Below, piece by piece: positions 37,419 to 46,104 of a stretch of 64,000 nt of DNA. Position 1 is the first letter of the stretch. Every line of letters starts with the position of its first letter. Position numbers and translations under genes: made by a program. The notes beneath the pieces are model-generated. The model saw nothing but the letters and a program-made list of their open reading frames with translations, did no database searches and was not told the origin of the DNA. Source of the stretch: Burkholderiales bacterium (GTDB lineage Bacteria; Pseudomonadota; Gammaproteobacteria; Burkholderiales; SHXO01); the NCBI GenBank assembly GCA_020854105.1, contig JADZGB010000043.1, forward strand, positions 310,001 to 374,000, given 5' to 3'.

Positions 37419-38543
37419 TCAGGCGGCGGAGCAGGAGGGCCGACCGCCCGCGTCGACCCCCCAGGCGCGCAGCACCGCCGCCGCGTCGCTCTCGGGCGGC
37501 GAAGCCGGCTGCGGAGCCGCTGCCGGGGTGCGGCTGAAGCGCGGCGCCGGTGCCGGCTGCACCACGCCGTCCACCGACACGAAGGTTTCGCGTGCGGCAT
37601 TGTGCGCGTGCCGCGGTGCCTCCTCCCAGTCGAGCACCGGCGCGAAGCAGGCATCGGTCCCCTCCAGGATCGCACACCATTCATCGCGCGTGCGCGTCTC
37701 GAACACGTCGGCCAGGCGGTGCCGGAGCATCGGCCAGGCACGCGCATCCATCTGGCGGTCGAACAGGGGATCGTCGATGCCGCACTGCTCGCGCAGGATG
37801 GCGTAGAACTTCGCCTCGATGGCGCCGATGGCGATGTGCCTGCCGTCGGCGCAGGCGTAGGTATCGTAGAAGTGCGCCCCCCCGTCGAGCAGATTCTCGC
37901 CGCGTGCGCTGCTCCACTGCCCGGCCGCGTGCATGCCGTAGAACATCGCCGAGAGCAGCGCGGCGCCGTCGGTCATGGCCGCGTCGATCACCTGGCCGCG
38001 GCCGGAACTGCGGCTCTCGTGCAGCGCGCACATGACCCCGAACGCGAGCAGCATGCCGCCGCCCCCGAAGTCGCCGATGTAGTTGAGCGGCACCACCGGT
38101 GCCTCTCCGGAGCGGCCGATGGCGTGCAGCGCGCCGCTCAGCGCGATGTAGTTGATGTCGTGGCCGGCTGCCTGCGCCAGCGGACCGCTCTGTCCCCAGC
38201 CGGTCATGCGGCCGTACACCAGGCGCGGGTTGCGTTCCAGGCAGGCCGCGGGACCGAGTCCCAGGCGCTCCATCACGCCGGGCCGATAGCCCTCGAGCAG
38301 CACGTCGGCGCGCTCGGCCAGCTGCAGGACGGTCCGGATCGATGCGGACTGTTGCAGGTCCAGCTCCACGGTGCGACGGCCACGCGCCATCACGTCGAAC
38401 TTCGGCGCAGTGAAGGCGGGATGGCCGGGGCGCTGGATGCGCAGCACGTCGGCCCCCAGATCGGCGAGCAGCATGGCAGCGAACGGTCCGGGGCCGATCC
38501 CCGCCATCTCCATCACCTTCAATCCCTCGAGCGGCCCTGCCAT
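37419..38543 (-). CDS. Alpha-methylacyl-CoA racemase (CoA-transferase family III)
   Basis: 374 aa. The N-terminus [19 protein letters not shown] is that of alpha-methylacyl-CoA racemase. Catalytic residues of the Mycobacterium enzyme MCR (His126, Asp156, Glu241) correspond to His128 (AGHDINY), Asp158 (IGDFGGGG) and Glu243 (GAIEAKFY) with identical spacing, supporting racemase rather than CoA-transferase activity. It interconverts (2R)- and (2S)-2-methylacyl-CoA so that the stereospecific dehydrogenase can act. The C-terminal 30 residues are Pro/Ala-rich. It is the first gene of an operon with acyl-CoA dehydrogenase, crotonase and dienoyl-CoA reductase, behind an operator-bearing promoter. This gene is the best clue that the substrate chain is methyl-branched. 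Confidence 0.9.
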   Translation of the reverse strand: MAGPLEGLKVMEMAGIGPGPFAAMLLADLGADVLRIQRPGHPAFTAPKFDVMARGRRTVELDLQQSASIRTVLQLAERADVLLEGYRPGVMERLGLGPAACLERNPRLVYGRMTGWGQSGPLAQAAGHDINYIALSGALHAIGRSGEAPVVPLNYIGDFGGGGMLLAFGVMCALHESRSSGRGQVIDAAMTDGAALLSAMFYGMHAAGQWSSARGENLLDGGAHFYDTYACADGRHIAIGAIEAKFYAILREQCGIDDPLFDRQMDARAWPMLRHRLADVFETRTRDEWCAILEGTDACFAPVLDWEEAPRHAHNAARETFVSVDGVVQPAPAPRFSRTPAAAPQPASPPESDAAAVLRAWGVDAGGRPSCSAA

Positions 38544-38617
38544 GCCTGTCTCCTGCTCCGTCTCCGGGACGGCCTCCCGGACGATCCGATGCTGTCACAG
38601 CGCCCGACGATGTCCAA

Positions 38618-38633
38618 TCGTCCGAACCGACGA
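38618..38633. promoter_or_regulatory. Putative operator, TCGTC-type palindrome, racemase operon
   Basis: TCGTCCGAACCGACGA, identical to the thiolase site. It is centred 82 bp upstream of the racemase ATG on the minus strand. Additional half-site-like TCGTC sequences occur between it and the gene. Confidence 0.7.
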
Positions 38634-38669
38634 ATTCCGACCCCGTGGTGCGCGGCACACCCGTGCAGT

Positions 38670-38685
38670 TCGTCGCTTCCGACGA
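38670..38685. promoter_or_regulatory. Putative operator, TCGTC-type palindrome, IOR2 promoter
   Basis: TCGTCGCTTCCGACGA, centred 104 bp upstream of IOR2 and 52 bp from the racemase-side copy. A TACAAT -10-like hexamer lies at 38748-38753. As in the thiolase/SDR spacer, a divergent region holds one site per gene. Confidence 0.65.
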
Positions 38686-38781
38686 TGGCATCGGCGCGGG
38701 GCCCCGGCAGCATGTGCGAGGCTGGAGCGCTGCTGCCCGCCCGAACATACAATCGACCCGTCTGCCTGCCACGCCCGTCTC

Positions 38782-41700
38782 ATGAACCTGCGCGACGTCT
38801 CTCTCGACGACAAGTATGCCAACCCCGGCAAGCCCTGCCTCATCAGTGGACCACAGGCGCTGGTGCGCCTGCTCATCACCCAGCGCCGGCGCGATGCCGC
38901 GGCCGGACTGAACACCGCCGGCTTCGTCAGCGGCTACCGCGGCTCGCCCCTGGGCTACGTCGACCAGACGCTGTGGGAGGCACAGAAGTGGCTGAAGGAC
39001 AACCACATCGTCTTCCAGCCCGGCATCAACGAGGATTTGGCGGCCACGGCGATCTGGGGCACGCAGCAGCTGGCGCTGGCCAAGGACGCCACGGTCGACG
39101 GCGTGTTCGCCATCTGGTACGGCAAGGGCCCGGGCGTGGACCGCTCCGGCGATCCGCTCAAGCACGGCAACGTCACCGGCTCGCATCCCCGGGGCGGCGT
39201 GCTGGTCCTGCTGGGCGACGATCACGCCGGCAAGTCCTCGACCACCGCGCATCACAGCGAGCAGGCGATGGTCGCGCACCAGATGCCGGTGGTCTATCCG
39301 GCCAGCGTCGGCGAAATCGTGCGCTTCGGGCTGCTCGGCTGGGGCCTGTCGCGCTACGCCGGCTGCTGGACCGCGCTCAAGTGCGTGAACGAGTCGATCG
39401 AGCAGACCGCCACCGTGGCGGGCGAGGAGGATTTCCCGATCGTCACCCCGCCCTGCGGCGAGCTGCCGCCCGAAGGGGTGCACTACCGCGGCGTGTACGC
39501 GCCGGCGCGTGACGAGATCATCCACAAGCGCTGGCGCATCCCGCTCATGCTCCGGTTCTGGCGCGCCAATCGCGGCGACCGGCCGGAGTTCGGCATCGCG
39601 CAGCCGAAGCTCGGCCTGGTCACCGCCGGCAAGGCCTACGGCGACACCATGCATGCGCTGCGCCACCTCGGCATCGACGCGGCGCGCGCGGCGCAGCTCG
39701 GCCTTGACGTGTACAAGGTCGGCATGATCTGGCCGCTCGAACCGGAAGGACTGCGTGAATTCGCGGGCGGCTGCACCGAGCTGTTCTTCGTGGAGGAGAA
39801 GTCGGCCTTCATGGAGCCGCAGGCCACCGCCCTGTTCTACAATCAGGCGCAGCGTCCGCGCATCCTCGGCAAGAGCGACGAGGAGGGCAGCACGCTCCTG
39901 CCCTCGGACGTGCCGCTCGATGCCGTCACCGTCGCCCTGGCCATCGCCGCGCGCCTGCAGCGCAACGGCATGGCCGACGCCGACATCGCCCGGCGTGCCG
40001 CCGCGCTGGAGTCCATGCGCTGCACGCTCGCGCCGGTGGGCGACGCCTCGCCCAGGCGCATCCCGTTCTTCTGCTCGGGCTGCCCGCACAACACGTCCAC
40101 CAACCTGCCCGAGGGCAGCCTCGCCATCGCCGGCATCGGCTGCCACGGCATGGCGATGTGGGCCAAGGGCCCGACCACGCTGCTGGGCACGCAGATGGGC
40201 GGCGAGGGCGCGACCTGGGCGGCGCTGCAGCACTTCACCAGCCGCCGCCACATGTTCCAGAACATCGGCGACGGCACCTACTACCACTCCGGCCTGCTCG
40301 CGATCCGCCAGGCCATCGCGGCGAAGGCCAACATCACCTACAAGATCCTGTTCAACGATGCCATCGCCATGACCGGCGGGCAACCGGTGGAAGGGCCGCT
40401 CAGTCCGGCACTGATCGCCGCGCAGGTGCTGGCCGAGGGAGCGCGGCGCGTGGTGGTGGTGGCCGAGGATCCCGCCACCCTCGATGCGGCGGACTTTCCG
40501 AAGGACGTACCGATCCGCCATCGCAACGAACTGGACGCGGTGCAGCGCGAACTGCGCGAGGTCGAAGGCTGCAGCGCGCTCGTCTACGTGCAGACCTGCG
40601 CCGCGGAGAAGCGGCGCCGGCGCAAGCGCAAGCTGCTGGCCGATCCGGACGTGCGCATGGTGATCAACCCCGAGGTGTGCGAAGGCTGCGGCGACTGCTC
40701 GGTACAGTCGGGCTGCGTGTCGATCGAGCCGCTGGAGACGCCGCTGGGCCGCAAGCGGCGCATCAACCAGTCGAGCTGCAACAAGGACTACAGCTGCGCG
40801 AAGGGCTTCTGCCCGTCCTTCGTGTCGGTATCCGGGGTGCAGATGCGCAAGGGCCGGCGTGCGAGCGTGGACGAGCGCCTGTTTGCCAGCCTGCCGGCGC
40901 CCTCGCCGCAGCAGCCGCAGCCTGCCGGCACCGGCATCATGCTGGCCGGCATCGGCGGAACCGGCGTGGTGACGGTGGGCGCCGTGCTCGCCATGGCGGC
41001 GCACCTGCAGGGCATGGAAGCTTCGGTCTACGACATGACCGGCATGTCGCAGAAGAACGGCGCGGTGCTCAGTCATCTGCGCATCGCGCCGGCAGGCACC
41101 CGCATCGCCACGCAGACGGTGGGGCTGGGGGAAGCGCAGCTCGTGGTCGCCTTCGACATGGTCGCGGCCATCTCGGACGAATCGTTCCGCAGCATGTCGG
41201 GCGACACGCACTTCCTGGGCAATGCGCGCGTGCAGGTCACGCCCTCGTTCAGCCTGAATCCGGACGAGAGGATCGACACCGGCCTCATCCGCCACAAGGT
41301 CGAGGCGCGCGTGGGGATCCACAACCTGGCGCAGATCGACGCGACCGGCATCGCCCTGGCGCTGTGCGGAGACGCCATCGCCACCAACTTCTTCATGATC
41401 GGCGCGGCCCTGCAGAAGGATTGGCTGCCGCTGTCGCTGGAGGCGCTCGAACGCGCCGTTCAGCTCAACGGCGTGCAGGTCGAGTTCAATCTCAACGCGA
41501 TCCGGCTCGGCCGCCTGTGGGCGCACGATCCCGCAGCCGTCGCGGCGCTGCTGCGCGACAACGGCTACGTGCCCGAAGCCGTGCCGGCGCTCTCCCTGGA
41601 TGAACTGATCACCGAGCGCGCGCACCGCCTCACCGGCTACCAGGACGCCGCGTACGCGCAGCGCTACCTCGCCACGCTGGGCAGGCTGCGCGAGGCGGAG

Positions 41701-42243
41701 GCGCGCGCCATGCCCGGCAGGACCGAACTGACGCACACGGCGGCGCAGGTCCTGTACCGGCTCATGGCCTACAAGGACGAATACGAGGTCGCGCGCCTGC
41801 ACAGCGATCCTGCATTCATGGCATCGATCGCCAGCCAGTTCGAGGGTACGCCCTCGCTGCGCTTCCATCTCGCGCCGCCCTTATTGGCAGCGCGCGATCC
41901 GCGCACCGGTCATCTCATCAAGCGCGAGTACGGGCCGTGGGTACTGTCGGCCTTCAGGTGGCTCGCGCGGCTGAAGGGCCTGCGCGGCAGCGCGCTGGAC
42001 GTGTTCGGCTACACGCGCGAACGGCGCGCGGAGCGTGCGCGCATCGGCCGCTACGAGGCGCTGCTCGGCCACATCGCCGCACGGCTGGCACCGGACAATC
42101 ACGGCAGCGCCGTGGAACTGGCCGCGGCCGCAGGCAAGATCCGCGGCTTCGGGCACGTGAAGGACAAGTCAGTCGCCGCAGCCGAGGAAGAGGAGCGGCA
42201 TCTGCTCGCCCGATTCGATTCGCCATCACAGATGGCCGCCTGA
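38782..42243 (+). CDS. Fused indolepyruvate/2-oxoacid:ferredoxin oxidoreductase (IOR2)
   Basis: 1153 aa, with the same architecture as IOR1 but diverged along its whole length, so a distant paralogue. Blocks are GFVSGYRGSPLGYVD, the TPP region GDGTYYHSGLLA followed by NDAIAMTGGQPVEGP, the cysteine region CEGCGDCSVQSGC then SSCNKDYSCAKGFCPSF, and the gamma-type [22 protein letters not shown]. It should convert a 2-oxoacid plus CoA to acyl-CoA, CO2 and reduced ferredoxin. The ATG at 38782 gives the usual start MNLRDVSLDDKY. It has its own operator and a rho-independent terminator, hence a single-gene unit. Two IORs may serve two 2-oxoacids generated at different steps. Confidence 0.9.
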   Translation: MNLRDVSLDDKYANPGKPCLISGPQALVRLLITQRRRDAAAGLNTAGFVSGYRGSPLGYVDQTLWEAQKWLKDNHIVFQPGINEDLAATAIWGTQQLALAKDATVDGVFAIWYGKGPGVDRSGDPLKHGNVTGSHPRGGVLVLLGDDHAGKSSTTAHHSEQAMVAHQMPVVYPASVGEIVRFGLLGWGLSRYAGCWTALKCVNESIEQTATVAGEEDFPIVTPPCGELPPEGVHYRGVYAPARDEIIHKRWRIPLMLRFWRANRGDRPEFGIAQPKLGLVTAGKAYGDTMHALRHLGIDAARAAQLGLDVYKVGMIWPLEPEGLREFAGGCTELFFVEEKSAFMEPQATALFYNQAQRPRILGKSDEEGSTLLPSDVPLDAVTVALAIAARLQRNGMADADIARRAAALESMRCTLAPVGDASPRRIPFFCSGCPHNTSTNLPEGSLAIAGIGCHGMAMWAKGPTTLLGTQMGGEGATWAALQHFTSRRHMFQNIGDGTYYHSGLLAIRQAIAAKANITYKILFNDAIAMTGGQPVEGPLSPALIAAQVLAEGARRVVVVAEDPATLDAADFPKDVPIRHRNELDAVQRELREVEGCSALVYVQTCAAEKRRRRKRKLLADPDVRMVINPEVCEGCGDCSVQSGCVSIEPLETPLGRKRRINQSSCNKDYSCAKGFCPSFVSVSGVQMRKGRRASVDERLFASLPAPSPQQPQPAGTGIMLAGIGGTGVVTVGAVLAMAAHLQGMEASVYDMTGMSQKNGAVLSHLRIAPAGTRIATQTVGLGEAQLVVAFDMVAAISDESFRSMSGDTHFLGNARVQVTPSFSLNPDERIDTGLIRHKVEARVGIHNLAQIDATGIALALCGDAIATNFFMIGAALQKDWLPLSLEALERAVQLNGVQVEFNLNAIRLGRLWAHDPAAVAALLRDNGYVPEAVPALSLDELITERAHRLTGYQDAAYAQRYLATLGRLREAEARAMPGRTELTHTAAQVLYRLMAYKDEYEVARLHSDPAFMASIASQFEGTPSLRFHLAPPLLAARDPRTGHLIKREYGPWVLSAFRWLARLKGLRGSALDVFGYTRERRAERARIGRYEALLGHIAARLAPDNHGSAVELAAAAGKIRGFGHVKDKSVAAAEEEERHLLARFDSPSQMAA

Positions 42244-42323
42244 TACACCGCGCAGCGCCCGCCCGCACCGGCGCGGCGCGCAAGCCTGGAACAGCGCTTG
42301 CAACGAGCCTGTACTCGTGCACG

Positions 42324-42353
42324 AAACCCGCGAAAACCGCGGGTTTTCTCTTT
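42324..42353 (+). terminator. Rho-independent terminator after IOR2
   Basis: AAACCCGCG (42324-42332), loop AAAAC, CGCGGGTTT (42338-42346), then TCTCTTT. A perfect 9-bp stem with a T-rich tail 80 bp after the IOR2 stop. It falls in front of opgG and shows that opgG starts downstream of it. Confidence 0.85.
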
Positions 42354-42367
42354 GTTCCGACGACTCG

Positions 42368-43921
42368 ATGATGTCCTCCGGCGACAATTCCAACGCGCGC
42401 GCCTGCCGCGCGCTGCTGCAACTGCTCCTGCGCCTCGCACTGTCTGTGTGCCTCGCCGCACCCTTGTCGGCAGCGGCCTTCGCGCTGGCCGACGTCGATG
42501 CACGGGCCAGGCAGCTGGTCGATGCGCCCTATCAGCGGCCGGCGCCCAATGTTCCCAAGGAGCTACAGGCGCTCGACTACGAGCAGTACTGGAACATCCG
42601 CTACCGCGCGGACCGCGCGTACTGGCGCGGCAGCAAGTCGCCCTTCGAGGTGACCTTTCTCCATCAGGGCATGCAGTACGAACTGCCGGTGAAGGTGAAC
42701 GAGATCACCGCAGAGGGCGTGCGCGAGATCAGGTTCGATCCTGAAGCCTTCGACTACGGTCCGAACAAACTCGATCCCGAGGCGATGCGGGCACTGGGCT
42801 TCGCCGGCGTGCGCGTGCGCCATGCGGCGACAGGCACGGATGCGAAGGAGGATGCACTGCTGTTCCAGGGCGCCAGCTACTTCCGCGGCGTGGGCAGGGG
42901 CCAGTTCTTCGGAACCCACGCGCGGGGCTTGGCGATCGACACCGGGTTGAGTTCCGGCGAAGAGTTCCCCCGCTTCGTGGAGTTCTGGATCGAGCGGCCG
43001 GCCGCGCAGGCGAAGGAACTGGTGCTCTATGCGCTGCTGGATTCGCCCCGGGCGACGGGGGCATTCCGCTTCGTGCTGCGGCCCGGCGTGGAGACCGTGG
43101 TGGAGGTCACCACCCGCATCTACCTGCGCCAGCAGGTGGGCAAGCTCGGGCTGGCACCGGTCCACAGCATGTTCCTGTTCGCCTCCAACCAGCCGTCCGC
43201 GAGCGACGACTACCGGCCCCAGGTGCACAACGCGGACGGATTGTCGATCGCGACGTCGACCGGCGACTGGATCTGGCGTCCGCTGGTGAATCCGCGGCGG
43301 CTGCTGGTGACCTCCTTCGCACTCGACAATCCGGTGGGCTTCGGACTGATGCAGCGTGCACGCGCCTTCTCCGACTACGAGGATCTGGAGGCGCGCTTCG
43401 ACCTGCGTCCCAGCGTGTGGATCGAACCGCGCGGCCAATGGGGGGCCGGGCGCGTGGAACTGGTGCAGGTGCCGCTGCCGGACGAGACCAACAACAACGT
43501 GTTCGTGTACTGGGTGCCCGACCGGCAGCCCGCCCCCAGAGAGCCGCTCGAGTTCGAGTACCGCATCCTGTGGCAGAAGGACAACGACCTGCGACCGCCG
43601 CATGCATGGGTGTCCCAGACGCGGCGGGGCAGCGGCTACCTGCGCACGCCCGACGAGGCCATCGGCATGGTGATCGACTTCGAAGGGCCGGCGCTGAGGA
43701 AGCTGCCCGCTGACGCGAAGGTCGAGGGTGCGGTGTGGATCGAGTCGAACGGGGAATTCGTGCGCCATATCACCTATCGCAATGCAGTGACCAGCGGGTG
43801 GCGCACGGTGCTGCGCTTCAGGCGCCTGGACGAGTCCAAACCGGTCGAACTGCGCGTCGCGCTCCGCCATGGCGAGGCAGTGGTGTCCGAGACCTGGAGC
43901 TATGTCCTTCCCCCCGGCTGA
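42368..43921 (+). CDS. opgG: Glucan biosynthesis protein OpgG (MdoG)
   Basis: 517 aa periplasmic protein (ATG at 42368; an adjacent ATG at 42371 is equally possible). A hydrophobic signal (LLQLLLRLALSVCLAAPLSAAAFA) precedes the mature N-terminus with YQRPAPNVPKELQALDYEQYWNIRY, the OpgG/OpgD hallmark. Later blocks include YFRGVGRGQFFGTHARGLAIDTG and NPRRLLVTSFALDNPVGFGLMQR. OpgG is required for backbone or branch formation of osmoregulated periplasmic glucans. An ATG at 42317 was rejected because it would place the IOR2 terminator inside the coding sequence. It is followed 14 bp later by opgH. Confidence 0.93.
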   Translation: MMSSGDNSNARACRALLQLLLRLALSVCLAAPLSAAAFALADVDARARQLVDAPYQRPAPNVPKELQALDYEQYWNIRYRADRAYWRGSKSPFEVTFLHQGMQYELPVKVNEITAEGVREIRFDPEAFDYGPNKLDPEAMRALGFAGVRVRHAATGTDAKEDALLFQGASYFRGVGRGQFFGTHARGLAIDTGLSSGEEFPRFVEFWIERPAAQAKELVLYALLDSPRATGAFRFVLRPGVETVVEVTTRIYLRQQVGKLGLAPVHSMFLFASNQPSASDDYRPQVHNADGLSIATSTGDWIWRPLVNPRRLLVTSFALDNPVGFGLMQRARAFSDYEDLEARFDLRPSVWIEPRGQWGAGRVELVQVPLPDETNNNVFVYWVPDRQPAPREPLEFEYRILWQKDNDLRPPHAWVSQTRRGSGYLRTPDEAIGMVIDFEGPALRKLPADAKVEGAVWIESNGEFVRHITYRNAVTSGWRTVLRFRRLDESKPVELRVALRHGEAVVSETWSYVLPPG

Positions 43922-43935
43922 TTCGACAATCCCAC

Positions 43936-46104
43936 GTGTCCACATCCGATGACGCCAACGCGGCGTCCGTATCCGCGTTGCGCACCAGTCCGCCGATCAA
44001 TCGCAGTTCCATGGCGCCCGTGCGCTGGCGCGAGCGGCTGATATCGGTGACCTCGCCGGATCCGCGCGGTCACTGGCAACGCGCCGGCACCGTGCGGCGC
44101 ACCGCCCTCGCGCTCGTGGTGGCGCTCCAGACCTGGTACGCGACCCAGGCGATGATCGCCGTGCTGCCCTACCACGGTGAACAGCCGCTCGAGTTGCTGG
44201 TGCTCGGGCTGTTCGCGATCCTGTCGTGCTGGATCTCCGCCGGCTTCTGGATGGCGGTGATGGGCTTCGTCACGCTCGCCACGGGGCGCGACCGCTTCGC
44301 GATCTCCGCGACGGCCGTGCACGACACACCGCTGGACGGTACAGCGCGCACCGCGGTGGTGATGCCGATCTGCAACGAGGACGTCTCGCGCGTGTTCGCC
44401 GGACTGCGCGCCACCTACGAGTCGCTGGCGCGCACGGGTGAGCTCGACCGCTTCGACTTCTACGTGCTGAGCGACAGCAGCGATCCGGACGCGCGCGTCG
44501 CCGAACTCGATGCGTGGGCGCGCCTGTGCCGGGAGACCGGCGCCTCGGGACGAGTGTTCTATCGCTGGCGCACCCACCGCATCAAGCGCAAGAGCGGCAA
44601 CATCGCCGACTTCTGCCGGCGCTGGGGCCGCAGCTACCGCTACATGGTGATCCTCGACGCAGACAGCGTGATGAGCGGGCGCTGCCTGGTGAAGCTGGCG
44701 CAGATGATGGAGGCCAACCCCAACGCCGGCATCATCCAGAGCGCGCCGAGCGCGGCAGGCCACAGCAGCCTGTACGCGCGCATCCAGCAGTTCTCGAACC
44801 GCGTCTACGGTCCGGTCTTCGTGAGCGGGCTGCACTACTTCGAACTGGGCGAGGCTCACTACTGGGGGCACAACGCGATCATCCGCGTGGCACCCTTCAT
44901 CGAGCACTGTGCGCTGGCGCGCCTGCCTGGCCGCGGCGCACTCTCGGGCGAGATCCTCTCGCACGATTTCGTCGAGGCCGCGCTGATGCGCCGTGCCGGC
45001 TGGGCGGTGTGGATCGCCTACGATCTGCCCGGCAGTCACGAGGAGATGCCGCCCAACCTGATCGACGAACTCGAGCGCGACCGGCGCTGGTGCCAGGGCA
45101 ACCTGATCAACTTCCGGCTCTCCTTCGCCCGCGGCCTGCACCCGTCGCACCGCGCAGTGTTCCTCACCGGAGCGATGGCCTACGTCTCGGCACCGCTGTG
45201 GTTCCTGTTCCTGCTGGCTTCCACCGCGCTGCTCGCAGTGCACACGCTGGTGGAGCCGGAGTACTTCGTGCGACCGAGCCAGCTGTTCCCGCTGTGGCCG
45301 GAGTGGAATCCCGAGCGCGGCATCAACCTGTACATCGCCACCGCCACCCTGCTGTTCCTGCCGAAGGTTCTCGGCATGTCCCTGGCAATGCTGCACGGCG
45401 CCCGCGGATTCGGCGGGCGGCTGCGCCTGGCCGTCTGCGTGCTGGCCGAGATGCTGTTCTCGGCCCTGCTGGCGCCGGTGCGCATGCTGTTCCACGCGCA
45501 CTTCGTGACCGCCGTGCTGTTCGGGTGGAAGGTGCAGTGGAAGTCGCCGCCGCGCGAGGATACGGAGACGACGTGGCGCGATGCGATCGGACACCATGGC
45601 CTGCACACGCTGCTCGGCATCGCCTGGGCAGGCCTGGTGTACTGGCTCAATCCCGCCTTCCTCTGGTGGCTGCTGCCCGTGGTCGGCGCGCTGGCAATCG
45701 GCATCCCGCTCTCGGTCCTGTCGAGCCGGGTGCGGCCGGGACGGGCCGCGCGCGCTGCACGCCTGTTTCTCATCCCCGAGGAAGCCCGTCCCCCGTTCGA
45801 GTTGCGCCTCCTGCGACGCCACCTGGCGCGCGCAGCGCCGGAGCCGGGATTCGTGGACGCGATCGCCGATCGCTCGATCAACCGGCTGGCTCAGGCGGCC
45901 GCCGGCGGCAGGCTGCGCCCGCGTTCGCGACGGCCCGCGAGCAGCGTGGAGCGGGTTGCCCGCGCGCTGAGCGGCGGCCCCGAGGCACTGGACCGTCACG
46001 ATCGCATGCGCCTGCTGAGCGATGCGGCTGCGCTCGCTGAGCTCAATGCCGCCCTGTCTGGCTCGCCCGCTGCATCGCACTGGTCCGCCCATGCGCCGGC
46101 GTAA
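43936..46104 (+). CDS. opgH: Glucans biosynthesis glucosyltransferase OpgH (MdoH)
   Basis: 722 aa from GTG 43936. This family-2 inner-membrane glucosyltransferase makes the linear beta-1,2-glucan backbone from UDP-glucose. Two hydrophobic segments near residues 60-115 precede the catalytic domain: VVMPICNED, DSSDPD, VILDADSVM (D-x-D), GHNAIIR, HDFVEAALMRRAGW and RRWCQGN. Several C-terminal membrane helices follow. The GTG was preferred over ATG 44011 because that ATG falls inside PPINRSSMAPVRW, which resembles the segment preceding the first helix of other OpgH proteins; no strong ribosome site is seen for either. The last 14 bp overlap opgD. Confidence 0.92.
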   Translation: MSTSDDANAASVSALRTSPPINRSSMAPVRWRERLISVTSPDPRGHWQRAGTVRRTALALVVALQTWYATQAMIAVLPYHGEQPLELLVLGLFAILSCWISAGFWMAVMGFVTLATGRDRFAISATAVHDTPLDGTARTAVVMPICNEDVSRVFAGLRATYESLARTGELDRFDFYVLSDSSDPDARVAELDAWARLCRETGASGRVFYRWRTHRIKRKSGNIADFCRRWGRSYRYMVILDADSVMSGRCLVKLAQMMEANPNAGIIQSAPSAAGHSSLYARIQQFSNRVYGPVFVSGLHYFELGEAHYWGHNAIIRVAPFIEHCALARLPGRGALSGEILSHDFVEAALMRRAGWAVWIAYDLPGSHEEMPPNLIDELERDRRWCQGNLINFRLSFARGLHPSHRAVFLTGAMAYVSAPLWFLFLLASTALLAVHTLVEPEYFVRPSQLFPLWPEWNPERGINLYIATATLLFLPKVLGMSLAMLHGARGFGGRLRLAVCVLAEMLFSALLAPVRMLFHAHFVTAVLFGWKVQWKSPPREDTETTWRDAIGHHGLHTLLGIAWAGLVYWLNPAFLWWLLPVVGALAIGIPLSVLSSRVRPGRAARAARLFLIPEEARPPFELRLLRRHLARAAPEPGFVDAIADRSINRLAQAAAGGRLRPRSRRPASSVERVARALSGGPEALDRHDRMRLLSDAAALAELNAALSGSPAASHWSAHAPA

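Noticed and set aside
37681-41868. A 1395-codon open frame antisense to IOR2 and the racemase gene, and similar long antisense frames opposite the LuxR and GGDEF-EAL genes
   Set aside because: They mirror well-supported genes codon for codon, are rich in His, Arg, Gln and Ala, and contain no domain. High third-position GC explains their length.
42352-42364. GTTCCGACGA resembling half of the recurrent operator, just before opgG
   Set aside because: The left half-site is absent, it overlaps the tail of the IOR2 terminator, and it precedes glucan genes unrelated to the regulon.
42317-42367. Upstream ATG as the opgG start
   Set aside because: It would put a perfect intrinsic terminator hairpin inside the coding sequence, and the signal peptide begins downstream.
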